Below are positions 25,418-34,377 of a stretch of 64,000 nt of DNA, one piece after another (within the stretch, counting starts at the first letter, position 1; every line of letters begins with the position of its first letter). This DNA comes from Hyphomonadaceae bacterium (lineage in GTDB: Bacteria; Pseudomonadota; Alphaproteobacteria; Rhizobiales; Hyphomicrobiaceae): contig JAIEQJ010000040.1 of NCBI GenBank assembly GCA_019747815.1, forward strand, positions 33,119 to 97,118. Direction: 5' to 3'. The notes beneath the pieces are model-generated. The model had not been told where the DNA came from. It searched no databases and saw only the letters and a list, made by a program, of their open reading frames with translations. The position numbers and the translations under genes are program-made.

Positions 25418-26598
25418 TCGCCGATCCTGTTCCAGCCCCGGCCGCCGTCGCCGAGCGCCTCATGGCCGTCGCTCGTCACCAGCACCGTGTCCTCGAGCTT
25501 GACAAAGCCGCGCTTGGGATGGGCGATGGTGGTCTCAATGGAGATCACCATGCCGGCCTCCAGCGGCCGGTCGGCGTCGGAAGCGGTATAGGACAAGCGC
25601 GAAATGTTCATCAGCCGCGGCGCCTCGTGGCTGACGAGGCCCATGCCGTGAGCCACATAATGCGCGTATCTCGCATGCGGCGAGCCTGCCACCATCTTCT
25701 CCCCGAGCGCGATGATGTCGCCGCCGCGCGCGCCGGCCTTGATCGGCTTGCGGGTTGCCTGCTGCACCTCGTCCACGAAACCCAGGAGGTCCTGGAGCTC
25801 GGCATCGGGCTTCCCCAGAATACCCATGCGGCACAGATCGCCGATATAGCCCTTGTAATTGCCGCCTGAGTCCAGCGAGAGGATATCACCGGCCGCCAGG
25901 CGCTGCTCGGAGGGCGCGCGATTGAGGCTGGACCCGGCCGTCAGCAGGCAATAGTCGAAGACAAGGCCGCGATTGACCTCCTCCCGGCGCAGGGTTTCCG
26001 CAATCTCCTGCTTGGCAGCACCCGGCTTGCACTGCCGGAACGTAGCCAGCATCGCGGCGACAACACGATTGGATGCCTCCCGCAGACAGGCGGCCTCCTC
26101 CGGCGTCTTGCGCGCGCGCAGCCGCTCCAGAGGAAGCACGGCGTCGACGATATCGACGTTTGGCAAGCCCTGGCGCAGGGCCGCTTCGGCGTCGGCGGGC
26201 AGGAAGGCCAGCTCGACGCCGATGCGGCGGATGCCGTTGCCGAGCTTCTTGATGTGCGCCACCGCCTGCCGCATCGCAGCGACGCTACCCGTATCCCCAA
26301 GCGAGAGCGTCGGCGGCCAGAACTTGCCAAGCTCTCTCTCGAAATTCTCCATGGCACACCCCACATAAGCTGCCGCGTCCAGCTTGCCCTTGCGATAGAC
26401 GAGGATGGGGAGATACCGGCTGATGCCGATGGCATCCATGATGTCGAAGAAGAAGAAGCGATAGCCGCCGAGCAGGTACTGTACGTTGTGCTTCGACGTG
26501 GCGAGGAGCACATCGATGCCCGCCTCATCGAGCAATCTGTCGAGGCGCGCGGCGTCAAAGGGCAGGGGTTTGCGGATCGCCGCTTCTGAACTGACCAT
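25414..26598 (-). CDS. M24-family metallopeptidase (Xaa-Pro peptidase/creatinase type)
   Basis: A 394-aa protein. Creatinase-like N-terminal domain (about 20-160) and pita-bread catalytic domain (about 170-385). Metal ligands are visible in order: SLDSGGNYKGYIGDL (two Asp), YVAHGMGLVSHEAPR (His), GMVISIETTI (Glu) and GFVKLEDTVLV (Glu). It cleaves Xaa-Pro peptides or C-N bonds in small molecules. The ATG has GGAGGACATGCC before it. Coupled by ATGA overlap to the MetE-like gene, a pairing that hints at joint catabolism of an N-methyl or peptide-like compound; that is inference. Confidence 0.87.
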   Translation of the reverse strand: MVSSEAAIRKPLPFDAARLDRLLDEAGIDVLLATSKHNVQYLLGGYRFFFFDIMDAIGISRYLPILVYRKGKLDAAAYVGCAMENFERELGKFWPPTLSLGDTGSVAAMRQAVAHIKKLGNGIRRIGVELAFLPADAEAALRQGLPNVDIVDAVLPLERLRARKTPEEAACLREASNRVVAAMLATFRQCKPGAAKQEIAETLRREEVNRGLVFDYCLLTAGSSLNRAPSEQRLAAGDILSLDSGGNYKGYIGDLCRMGILGKPDAELQDLLGFVDEVQQATRKPIKAGARGGDIIALGEKMVAGSPHARYAHYVAHGMGLVSHEAPRLMNISRLSYTASDADRPLEAGMVISIETTIAHPKRGFVKLEDTVLVTSDGHEALGDGGRGWNRIGD

Positions 26599-26911
26599 GG
26601 CATGTCCTCCACGCGGTGGAACATGAACCGCCTTGACGGCGATCCCAGACTGCGCATCGCTGCCCTAGGATTAGCGAAGCATCGAAGCGGCTGCAACTGA
26701 CCAGCACGGAGGCCGGAGGCCTACCGGCCGCACCATGGCGTGTCTTCTCGTCCAGCCGCGCGTGAGGCAGGAAGCGAAGCGCCGCTGATCTGCGCCGGCT
26801 CGTTGTCCCTCCCGTGGCGCCGCCCGGTTCGGGTCGGAATCGTTTTTGGTTGCTTGGCTACCCGATACCGTCGTATGCGGCGAAAGCACCTCCCATCGGA
26901 ATGCACGCGAA
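26599..26911. other. 313-bp divergent intergenic region
   Basis: Lies between the divergent peptidase and antiporter genes and should carry both promoters. A short GC-rich inverted repeat (around 26713-26731, GGCCGGAGGCC...GGCC) is visible; no riboswitch or recognised operator was seen. Confidence 0.5.
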
Positions 26912-28717
26912 ATGCACGAGATAACCCTCACACAGGTTGCCCTGTTCCTCGCCGCCGCGGTGGTGGCGGCTCCGCTCGCCAAGCTGCTGCGCATCGGCAA
27001 CGTTCTGGGCTACCTGCTGGTGGGTGTGCTGATCGGCCCCTTCGGCCTGGGTTTCGTCTATACGGTCTACGAAGTGAATTCGGTGCTGCACCTCGCCGAA
27101 TTCGGCGTCATCATGCTGCTGTTCGTCATCGGCCTCGAGTTGCGCCCCAAGCGCCTTTGGGCGATGCGCGCAGGCATCTTCGGCCTCGGCAGCGCGCAGG
27201 TGGCTCTGACGGGCCTCGCCCTGGCGGCGGTTGCCATAGCCTTCGGCCTCGCCTGGCCGGCTGCCCTGTTCGCGGGCCTGGCACTGTCGCTCTCTTCCAC
27301 GGCGTTCGCCCTGCAGATCCTGGAGGAAAAGGGCGAGCTGGCGCTGCGCCACGGCCGCCTCGCCTTCTCCGTGCTGCTGTTTCAAGACCTGGCGGCCATC
27401 CCGCTGATCGCACTGGCACCGTTGTTCGCCGTCTCGGCAGCCACCGCCACACAACAGATGGAGCTGACGGCAGGCCTCAGGGCCATCGCCGTCATTCTGG
27501 CCGTGGTGATCGTGGGCCGCTACGTGCTCAATGGCGTCTATCGCCTGGTCGCGCGTACGCGCGTGAAGGAGGCCATGACGGCGAGCGCCCTGCTGACGGT
27601 CGTGGGCGTGACGCTCGTCATGCAGCTTGCGGGCCTGCCGGCATCGCTGGGTGCGTTCCTCGCCGGCGTGCTGCTGGCCGATTCCGACTACCGCCACGAG
27701 ATCGTGGCCGACATCGCACCCTTCGAGGGGTTGCTGCTCGGCCTGTTCTTCACCGCCATCGGCATGTCGCTCAACCTCAACCTTGTTGCGCAAAGCCCAC
27801 AGCTCGTGCTTGCCATCGTCGCCGGCCTGCTGGCGATCAAGGGCGGTGTTCTCTTCCTTCTGGGTCGACGGCTGGGGCTGGAGTCGGGGCCGGCCCGCCG
27901 CCTCGCCATTGCCCTGTCCCAGGGCGGCGAGTTCGCCTTCGTCCTGTTCGGCACCGGCGTGACGGCGGGCGTGCTCGATCGGTCGCTTTCCGACCTGCTG
28001 TCGGTGGCCGTCACACTTTCCATGGCAGCCACGCCGCTGCTGCTGCTGATCGACGAGCTGGTTGCGCCCAAGACCGTACCGACCCGCGCCTTTGATGAGC
28101 TGCCCGACAACGACGGTCATGTGGTCATTGCAGGCTTCGGCCGCGTCGGCCAGATCGTTGCCCGCATCCTGAGCGCCAAGCGCATCCCCGTCACGGCGCT
28201 CGACTCCAACCCCGAGCAGGTCGACTTCGTGCGCAAGTTCGGCGCGCAGATCTTCTACGGCGATGCCAGCCGGCCGGAAATCCTGGAAGCCGCGCAAACG
28301 GCCAAGGCGCGCGCCTTCGTGCTCGCCATCGACGACGTCGAGGCCTCCCTGCGCACGGCCCGCATGGTCCGGCGCAACTATCCGCACGTGCCCATCTACG
28401 CCCGTGCGCGCACCCGCCGCCACGTGCACCAGCTGATGGACGAGGGCATCAAGATCATTCGTCGCGAGACGTTCCTGGCCTCGGTCGACTTGACGCGCGA
28501 AGTGCTGCGGGGGCTTGGCCTGCCGGAGCGCGAGGTGCGCTTCACGGTCGACACCTTCCAGGCCATGGATCGCCGTCGCCTGTACGAGGACTACAAGCAT
28601 TATACCGACATCGAAAAGCTCCAAGCTCGCGCCAAAAGTTACGCCCAGGAGCTGGAGGAGCTGTTCGCCAAGGACGCGGAGCAGGCCAAGGTGGCCGAAA
28701 GTGCAGACAAGCCATGA
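26912..28717 (+). CDS. CPA2-family K+/H+ antiporter with TrkA-N domain (KefB/KefC-like)
   Basis: A 601-aa inner-membrane protein. About twelve transmembrane helices cover residues 1-385 (LRIGNVLGYLLVGVLIGP, GVIMLLFVIGLELRP, FQDLAAIPLIAL, LAGVLLADSDYRHEI). A TrkA-N/RCK nucleotide-binding domain follows at about 405-520, with HVVIAGFGRVGQIVARIL and its GxGxxG motif. It exports K+ for H+, protecting against electrophiles or acid. The ATG at 26912 begins the hydrophobic region directly; an in-frame start 66 bases earlier is less likely. Ends 43 bp before a secreted-protein gene. Confidence 0.93.
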   Translation: MHEITLTQVALFLAAAVVAAPLAKLLRIGNVLGYLLVGVLIGPFGLGFVYTVYEVNSVLHLAEFGVIMLLFVIGLELRPKRLWAMRAGIFGLGSAQVALTGLALAAVAIAFGLAWPAALFAGLALSLSSTAFALQILEEKGELALRHGRLAFSVLLFQDLAAIPLIALAPLFAVSAATATQQMELTAGLRAIAVILAVVIVGRYVLNGVYRLVARTRVKEAMTASALLTVVGVTLVMQLAGLPASLGAFLAGVLLADSDYRHEIVADIAPFEGLLLGLFFTAIGMSLNLNLVAQSPQLVLAIVAGLLAIKGGVLFLLGRRLGLESGPARRLAIALSQGGEFAFVLFGTGVTAGVLDRSLSDLLSVAVTLSMAATPLLLLIDELVAPKTVPTRAFDELPDNDGHVVIAGFGRVGQIVARILSAKRIPVTALDSNPEQVDFVRKFGAQIFYGDASRPEILEAAQTAKARAFVLAIDDVEASLRTARMVRRNYPHVPIYARARTRRHVHQLMDEGIKIIRRETFLASVDLTREVLRGLGLPEREVRFTVDTFQAMDRRRLYEDYKHYTDIEKLQARAKSYAQELEELFAKDAEQAKVAESADKP

Positions 28718-28760
28718 TGCGTATGTCGTGCAAGGGTCGCAGGCCGGGGAGCGGATGTGG

Positions 28761-29969
28761 ATGAACGCGAGCCGACGAGCGGCAAGACTGATGGGCACTT
28801 GGGCGCTCGGCCTGAGCCTCGGCCTGAGCCTCGGCCTGACGGCAATCGTGCCGGGGGCGAGCACCGAGGAGGATATCGCCTCGGATCTGGCATCGCGCCT
28901 GACGCCGGCCCAGCAGCGCGCCTACGTTGCCTATCGCACGGCACGCAGCAAGTTCGATCGCGAGCACCGCGTCTATTGGAACAGAGTGGAGGCCAAGCGC
29001 GATCTGCGCAAGGCCAAGCGCATCATGCGCCAGGCCTTCGAGGCCGACGACTATGTCCAGGCGCAGCCGCCGAAGTACCCGGGACCAGATCTGCCGCCTG
29101 ACGTCGCCAAGATCATCGCCGAGCTGAGGCCCGCCCAGGAGGAGAAATCCCTCCCCACCGTCAGCGACTTCCTGGACAATGCCAAGGCGCAGTTCGGCTT
29201 TGTGCCCAAACGCGCCCCTGAAGCGGAATTCAAGCGCAAGTACGCCATCGAGGCCCTCAAGGTCGGCCTGTCGAAGGATCAGGTGGTGCGGGTCTACGCG
29301 CTGGAGACGGGCGGCATGGGCACCTACGACATGCAGTCGGGCATCAGTCCCCTCACCCGGCAGGGCCGGCCGATCTCCTCGGCGCTCGGCTATGCGCAGC
29401 TCCTGCACGCCAACTCGGTCGGCGGCGTCGTCAAGCATGGCGAGGAATTCGTGCGCCGCCTCCTGGCGCTGGCCGCGATGCCGGGCACGCCCACCGATCG
29501 CGTCGCCGAGCTCAAGGCCAAGGCCGTCATCCTGCGCAAGATGATCCGCGCCGCCCGTACGGTGCCCAACGAATGGAGCGTGCATCAGCGCTTTGCCAAC
29601 ACGCCGCCCGGCCTCGGCATCCATGCCATCAACCTGGACTCCGACCTCGGCCCCTGGCTGCAGGTGCTGAAGCTCAAGGGGCTGAAGGACGATGCCGCCG
29701 CGGACGGCCGCGCCAGACTGACCGGGGCGGAACTCGAGCTCATGAACCTTGCCGGACCGCGCACGGGCCTCGAGATGATGACGCCAGTCGGCAGCCGCAT
29801 GCCGACGTCGAACTTCTTCAGCGAAGGCGGCTACGCGCGCAACCCCATCGTGCGCGAGAAGACGGGCGGCGAGCTGCTCTCGGCTCTCGATGCGCGCATG
29901 GAGGTCCAATTGAAGAAACAGGGCTCGATCGAGTTTGCGCAGATCTTCGACGAGGTGGCGCGGCGCTGA
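28761..29969 (+). CDS. Secreted protein of unknown function, possibly lysozyme-like
   Basis: A 402-aa protein with a signal peptide whose core is a repeat (LGLSLGLSLGLTAIV), encoded by a 12-bp tandem repeat. Mature part begins with helices rich in Arg and Lys. At about 170-215 the sequence VYALETGGMGTYDM, SGISP, then SSALGYAQLLHANSVGG resembles the catalytic Glu and GLMQ-like region of lytic transglycosylases, suggesting a lysozyme-like fold; this is tentative. ATG 28761 was chosen because GGGGAG is eight bases upstream. It closely follows the antiporter gene and may be cotranscribed. Confidence 0.7.
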   Translation: MNASRRAARLMGTWALGLSLGLSLGLTAIVPGASTEEDIASDLASRLTPAQQRAYVAYRTARSKFDREHRVYWNRVEAKRDLRKAKRIMRQAFEADDYVQAQPPKYPGPDLPPDVAKIIAELRPAQEEKSLPTVSDFLDNAKAQFGFVPKRAPEAEFKRKYAIEALKVGLSKDQVVRVYALETGGMGTYDMQSGISPLTRQGRPISSALGYAQLLHANSVGGVVKHGEEFVRRLLALAAMPGTPTDRVAELKAKAVILRKMIRAARTVPNEWSVHQRFANTPPGLGIHAINLDSDLGPWLQVLKLKGLKDDAAADGRARLTGAELELMNLAGPRTGLEMMTPVGSRMPTSNFFSEGGYARNPIVREKTGGELLSALDARMEVQLKKQGSIEFAQIFDEVARR

Positions 29970-29973
29970 ACGC

Positions 29974-30930
29974 TCAGGCGGCCCGGCGGCCGGTTTTCCC
30001 GTCGAGCAATCCAGCCTCGATCAAGCCTTGGCGGATGCGCGCAACCTCGGCCGCCTCGATCTTGACCAGCGGCGGTCGCACATGCGCATGCGGCAGGTGG
30101 CCGAGCAGCACCAGCGCCTGCTTCATGCGGTTGTGCATGTCGACGAACGGATCGGCGTAGAAGGCTCGCATCAGCGGCTCGATGCGGTCGTTGAGGCGCT
30201 TCGCCTCTGCGAGATCGTTCCGCTGCACGGCCTTGAACATGGCGCTTTGCAAAGCGGTAATGACGCTGCCGCTGCCCGAGAGCAGCCCATTGCACCCGAG
30301 CACCAGCGAGGAGAACAGCCAGGCGCTGTGGGTGGTGAGCACGTTCACCGGCCGCGGCAGGCTCTGCAGCGTGCGCACATGCCATTCGTGATGCGGCACG
30401 TTGCCGATCCAATCCTTGATGGCACGGATGCTCGGCACCTCCTCGACGAGCTTGAGCAGCGTATCCTTGGGGTAGCCCTGGCCGGTCGCCAGCGGATATT
30501 GGAAGGCGATGAGCGGCAGGTCGGTGGCGTCGGCGATGCGCTTGAAGTGGGCCACTGCCATTTGCGGCGACTGACCCAGCGTGAACGGCGCCGGCGGAAA
30601 CACCAACAGGGCCGAGGCGCCCCCCTTCGTTGCCATGCGGGCGAGACGCGCCGCCTCGATGCTGCCGTCGGCCCAGATGCCATTGATCAGCGGCACGATG
30701 GCGCCGATCTCGTCCTGCGCCACCTCGAGCACCCGGCGCTGCTCGTCGACGGTGCACGACGCAACCTCGGTGGAATGCGCGTTGAGGGTGATGGCGGAGA
30801 TGCCGTCGGTTGCCGCCACATCGCGCAGATGCTGCCTGAAACTTGTCTCGTCGATGGCAAGGTCGCCGTCGAAGGGCAGCAGCACGGCCGGAATGACGCC
30901 GTGCGGAACATAGCCTTTGCGGCGCGGCAT
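29974..30930 (-). CDS. Dihydrodipicolinate synthase/N-acetylneuraminate lyase family protein
   Basis: A 318-aa class I aldolase-type TIM barrel: GVIPAVLLPFDGDLAIDE near the start, the GISAITLNAHSTEVA segment (in place of the canonical GTTGE), IAFQYPLATGQG, and Schiff-base Lys in IRAIKDWIGN. Because the GTTGE motif is changed, it is probably not DapA but a related lyase acting on an oxo acid. Last gene of a leftward operon with hydroxyacyl-CoA dehydrogenases, so it may degrade a related carboxylate. It is convergent with the secreted-protein gene, with only 4 bp between stops. Confidence 0.88.
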   Translation of the reverse strand: MPRRKGYVPHGVIPAVLLPFDGDLAIDETSFRQHLRDVAATDGISAITLNAHSTEVASCTVDEQRRVLEVAQDEIGAIVPLINGIWADGSIEAARLARMATKGGASALLVFPPAPFTLGQSPQMAVAHFKRIADATDLPLIAFQYPLATGQGYPKDTLLKLVEEVPSIRAIKDWIGNVPHHEWHVRTLQSLPRPVNVLTTHSAWLFSSLVLGCNGLLSGSGSVITALQSAMFKAVQRNDLAEAKRLNDRIEPLMRAFYADPFVDMHNRMKQALVLLGHLPHAHVRPPLVKIEAAEVARIRQGLIEAGLLDGKTGRRAA

Positions 30931-30955
30931 GCTTCACCTCCCTCCAGACCGACGC

Positions 30956-31657
30956 TTACGCCGAGCTCGCCAATGCGGGATCGCCCTCCCACGCATCCTT
31001 CGGCAGGCTCAGGGGCGAGGTCGCAATGCACAATAGCGCATAAATCCCAAGCACGCTGGGAGCCGAGATCCCAAGCGCAGCCGGCGGGGTGGCCAGGGTC
31101 CTGGCCACCCGCTCCGCATCCGAGCGCCGTACGCACTCGACGACGAACGCGCCTGCAATCGCCTGGTCCTGGCCGCGGAGCTTCATCTCGGCGGTGTCAG
31201 CGCGCGTCTGTTGTGCGGCGGCGATCCACGCCTGCACCCGCGCGACGCCGTCCTGCACGGCCAAGTCCTCAATCAGCGCGCTTGCCGCAGGCGTCGGCGC
31301 CATCGTCCCGTCGGCACGCAGCACGACCGCATATGCGCCGATCAGATCGCCCCTTGTCGCTTGCAGATCGCACACGGTGCGCACCATGCCGCGGAACGAT
31401 CGCATACTCTGCTGCGTCCACAACGTCGGGTTCTCGAGCCGCTGCAGATAGGCAGGCGAAATCAGCACGGCCGGGCTGTCCACTTCGTAGAACGCGAAGA
31501 AACGTCGATCGCCGCCGGCGACGATCTCATAGCGCCGGCCCCGCCGAAACCCCGGCACACCGACACGCTCCTGCAGGTGCTCCCGGTTGTACCAACGCTC
31601 GAAATGCTCGCGGCCCTCGGGGGCGATGTCGTTCCAAATCGCCAGGATGCCCGACAT
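30956..31657 (-). CDS. Hypothetical protein, dimeric alpha-beta-barrel-like
   Basis: A 233-aa soluble protein that I do not firmly recognise. MSGILAIWNDIAPEGREHFE and WYNREHLQERVGVPGFRRG resemble the ferredoxin-like EthD/dimeric alpha-beta barrel domain, and a second weaker copy may occupy residues 110-220. AAGGAGTGAGCC precedes the ATG. It sits between a dehydrogenase-domain gene (3 bp gap) and the DapA-like gene in one operon, so it probably serves the same pathway. Confidence 0.7.
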   Translation of the reverse strand: MSGILAIWNDIAPEGREHFERWYNREHLQERVGVPGFRRGRRYEIVAGGDRRFFAFYEVDSPAVLISPAYLQRLENPTLWTQQSMRSFRGMVRTVCDLQATRGDLIGAYAVVLRADGTMAPTPAASALIEDLAVQDGVARVQAWIAAAQQTRADTAEMKLRGQDQAIAGAFVVECVRRSDAERVARTLATPPAALGISAPSVLGIYALLCIATSPLSLPKDAWEGDPALASSA

Positions 31658-31660
31658 GGC

Positions 31661-32290
31661 TCACTCCTTTCCGTCGCGCTGCCTGGCCACAACCGCGCGC
31701 CGGGCGGGGGCATAGGCCGCCGCGCCCGTGACGGCAAACAGCGCCGCCGTCACATCGTGATGATAGGCAAGGCCCCCCCGCTCCACCCGCTCGATGGGCC
31801 CATCCGGATAGCCGAGCCCCAACCGGCAGGTGAGATCCATGTCCTTGGCGGTGGCAAGCCCTTCGTCCAGGAAGCGCAGAGCCGCATTGTATTTCGGCCG
31901 CACGAGGCGATCGATGATGCGGCCGGCCTGATCGGAGCAGACCACGACGACAAGGCCTGCAGCCTCGAACACAACCTTCGCAGCGGCAATGGCCTCGGGC
32001 CTGGTGTGAGGCTGGCGCACCAGCTCGATGAGCTGGGATGGTGCATCGCGGCCGTTGCGGTAGCGGGCAAAGCCAAGCACGTTCGATCCTTCCTCACCGG
32101 CCTTCTCGCCGGTATGCACGCCGAGGCATTCGGTGCCCAGCTCGACGAGGATGGCAGCCTTCGTGGCATCGATCTTGATCGGCGTGCCGAGGTGGATTGC
32201 CACCTCTCCGCCGGCGGAGGCGCCGGCCAGAAAGGCATCGCCGGGAGGAAACGATGAACTCTCGCCACGCTGGCTGATCGAATAGCGCAT
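31661..32290 (-). CDS. Stand-alone 3-hydroxyacyl-CoA dehydrogenase C-terminal domain protein
   Basis: A 209-aa protein. The C-terminal half (about 110-195) resembles the helical 3HCDH_C domain: LVRPKYNAALRFLDEGLATA, CRLGLGYPDGPIERVERGG. The N-terminal 100 residues are not the usual Rossmann domain: there is no GxGxxG; instead there is a segment (IDATKAAILVELGTECLGVHT) that could be a remnant of one. It follows a complete dehydrogenase gene by one base, in the same operon. It may act as an extra domain for that enzyme or as a separate substrate-binding protein. Confidence 0.75.
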   Translation of the reverse strand: MRYSISQRGESSSFPPGDAFLAGASAGGEVAIHLGTPIKIDATKAAILVELGTECLGVHTGEKAGEEGSNVLGFARYRNGRDAPSQLIELVRQPHTRPEAIAAAKVVFEAAGLVVVVCSDQAGRIIDRLVRPKYNAALRFLDEGLATAKDMDLTCRLGLGYPDGPIERVERGGLAYHHDVTAALFAVTGAAAYAPARRAVVARQRDGKE

Positions 32291-32291
32291 C

Positions 32292-33173
32292 TCAGGCTCC
32301 GAACATCTTGCCCGCATCGTAGGTGAAGAACCCGCGACCGGATTTGCGTCCCAGCAGTCCCGCCGCCACCATGCGCCTGAGCAACGGCGGCGCTGCAGCA
32401 CGCGGATCGAGCGTGATGGGATAGAATGCCTCGCACAGGCGCACCTGGGTATCCAGGCCGATCAGATCAATCAGCTCCAGCGGCCCCATCCTGTAGCCGA
32501 GCCCGCCCTTGATGGCCGTGTCGATATCGGCGGGCGCGGCCACGCCGGCTTCCACGGCGCGGATGCAGTCGTTGAGGAAGGGGATCAGCAGGGCATTGAG
32601 GATGAAGCCGGGCTTGTCCTGCGTCCTGACGGGGAGCTGGCCCGCCTTCTCGCACCAGGCCCACGCCGTGCGCAGCGTCGCGTCCGACGTGTTGATGCCG
32701 GGCGACACCTCGATCAGCCGCATGAGCTGCGCGGGAAGGCAGAAGTGCAGGCCCACCACGCGATCCTCGCGCCCCGAGCCTGCTGCAATCTCGGTGATCG
32801 ACAACGTCGAGGTGTTGGACGCAAACATCGTGTGCGCGGGACAGACCTTGTCGAGCCTGCCGAACAGCGCGCGCTTGACGCCGAGATCCTCGAACACCGC
32901 CTCGATCACGAGATCTGCATCGGCGAGATCAGCGAGCGCGGTGGTGCGCGACAAGCGCCCCATCACCGCATTCTTGTCGGCAGCCTGCATCTTGCCGCGC
33001 TCCACCGACTTGGCGAAGAAGTTGCCGGTCTGTCTCAGCGCGCGATCCAGGCTCTCGTCTGCAACATCGTGGCAGATCGTGCGGAAACCGGCGCGCGCGC
33101 ACACGATGGCGATACCAGCGCCCATGGTGCCACCGGCGCCACACACGGCCACGGTCTCGATGGGTTTGCTCAT
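32292..33173 (-). CDS. 3-hydroxyacyl-CoA (3-hydroxybutyryl-CoA) dehydrogenase
   Basis: A 293-aa complete enzyme. NAD-binding Rossmann domain at 1-180 with GAGGTMGAGIA and the catalytic His in VVGLHFCLPAQLMRLIEVSPG; 3HCDH_C domain at about 185-285 with GFILNALLIPFLNDCIR and GLGYRMGPLELIDLIGLD. It oxidises 3-hydroxyacyl-CoA in beta-oxidation or a related pathway. The ATG at 33173 overlaps the stop of the preceding acyl-CoA dehydrogenase fragment by four bases; the longer in-frame start would run into that gene. Confidence 0.93.
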   Translation of the reverse strand: MSKPIETVAVCGAGGTMGAGIAIVCARAGFRTICHDVADESLDRALRQTGNFFAKSVERGKMQAADKNAVMGRLSRTTALADLADADLVIEAVFEDLGVKRALFGRLDKVCPAHTMFASNTSTLSITEIAAGSGREDRVVGLHFCLPAQLMRLIEVSPGINTSDATLRTAWAWCEKAGQLPVRTQDKPGFILNALLIPFLNDCIRAVEAGVAAPADIDTAIKGGLGYRMGPLELIDLIGLDTQVRLCEAFYPITLDPRAAAPPLLRRMVAAGLLGRKSGRGFFTYDAGKMFGA

Positions 33174-33595
33174 TTGTCGACAAAGCTCCGTCCGATGAGC
33201 TGGCGATGCACCTGGTTGGTGCCTTCCCAAATTTGGGTGATCTTGGCGTCGCGCATCAGCCGCTCCATGCGATAGTCGCGGATGTAGCCATAGCCGCCGT
33301 GCATCTGCACCGCTTCGGTGGCCATGCGCATGGCCAAATCGGACGCCCTGAGCTTGGCGATGGAGGCTTCGATGCCGAACTCATGGGCATCGCCGTCGAC
33401 AAGCCCGGCGACGTGATCGACCCAGGTCTCACACAAGGCCAGCTCGCTCGCCAGATCCGCAAGCAGGAACTGGTTGGCCTGGAACTCGGCGATGCGCCGC
33501 CCCGACTGCCGTCGCGTGTTCATATAGGCGGTCATGTCCTTGAGGGCAGCGGTGGCGAGGCCGGCGGTCACGCGGGCTTGGTCTGCACAGCTCAA
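33170..33595 (-). pseudogene. Acyl-CoA dehydrogenase, C-terminal fragment only
   Basis: A 141-aa frame corresponding to the C-terminal helical domain of acyl-CoA dehydrogenases: GRRIAEFQANQFLLADLASE, MATEAVQMHGGYGYIRDY, RDAKITQIWEGTNQVHRQ. Complete enzymes have about 380 residues; the N-terminal and middle FAD/substrate domains (about 230 residues) are missing. Upstream is the end of an unrelated amidotransferase gene, whose TGA overlaps the putative TTG start. A deletion or recombination joined the two genes. The fragment cannot be a working dehydrogenase, yet remains in frame and coupled to the next gene. Confidence 0.8.
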
Positions 33596-34377
33596 GCTCC
33601 GTCAGAGATGCGAAGGGGCTCGATGCTCACGCCGCCAGGTCCGAGCGTCACAAAGCTTTGCGGCCGTACGGCCTCCCAGTCGTCGCGCCCGTCATCGAGC
33701 GGCTCCGACACCACCAGGGTGCCGCTGCCGCGCTGGCGGCTGCGCACATAGAGCGTCTCAGGCACCGCGTCCGAAGCATACCGCAGCGCATAGATCTGCT
33801 GCCCGTCGCTGATGGCGGCCGTTACCCGCAGCGGCTCCGCCTCATCGGCATCGCGCATGATCCCTTCGATGAAGCGCAGCGTCGCTGTGCATGCAGCGCG
33901 CGGGTCCGTTTGCAAGCCATTGGCCAGCAACAGCAAAAAGATGACCTCGCTGTCGGTCGTGCCTTGCCGGCATTGAAACAACGGATCGGGGATAGCGGCC
34001 TCGATGCACCGCCTGAGCCGGTCCCAGCCCCCGATTTTGCCGTTGTGCATGAACATCCAATGGCCGTGCCGGAACGGATGGCAGTTGGCACGCGTGGTGG
34101 CCGTGCCGGTCGAGGCGCGCACATGCGCAAAAAAGAGGCGGGACCTGATCTGGTGCGCCAGCGACAGCAGGTTCTCATCGCTCCAGGCCGGCCGCACGTC
34201 GCGGAACAGCCCAGGCTCCTGCCTGTCCCGGTACCAGCCGAGCCCGAAGCCGTCGCCGTTCACCGCACTCTTCGCCTCCCGGCTGTGCCGGCTTTGCACG
34301 ATCAGACTCTGCTGCGGTGTGGTGACGAACTCCTCCAGAAAGATCGGCTCACCGAGATAGGCGACCCACCGACACAT
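33592..34377 (-). CDS. Class II glutamine amidotransferase
   Basis: A 261-aa Ntn-type glutaminase domain. The catalytic Cys follows the initiator Met (MCRWVAYLGEPIFLE), fixing the start at 34377. Other family signs: GDGFGLGWY, FFAHVRASTGTATTRANCHPF, WMFMHNGKIGGW and TDSEVIFLLLL. It resembles YafJ/EgtC-like amidotransferases that act on gamma-glutamyl compounds; the exact substrate is unknown. Stop overlaps the start of the acyl-CoA dehydrogenase fragment by 4 bases, an artificial-looking junction. Transcribed leftward from a region shared with the divergent importer operon. Confidence 0.9.
   Translation of the reverse strand: MCRWVAYLGEPIFLEEFVTTPQQSLIVQSRHSREAKSAVNGDGFGLGWYRDRQEPGLFRDVRPAWSDENLLSLAHQIRSRLFFAHVRASTGTATTRANCHPFRHGHWMFMHNGKIGGWDRLRRCIEAAIPDPLFQCRQGTTDSEVIFLLLLANGLQTDPRAACTATLRFIEGIMRDADEAEPLRVTAAISDGQQIYALRYASDAVPETLYVRSRQRGSGTLVVSEPLDDGRDDWEAVRPQSFVTLGPGGVSIEPLRISDGA

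Noticed and set aside
26858..28864. 668-aa open frame on the minus strand opposite the antiporter gene
   Set aside because: High-GC antisense shadow, His/Gln/Arg-rich with no fold or ribosome site; the plus-strand antiporter is unmistakable.
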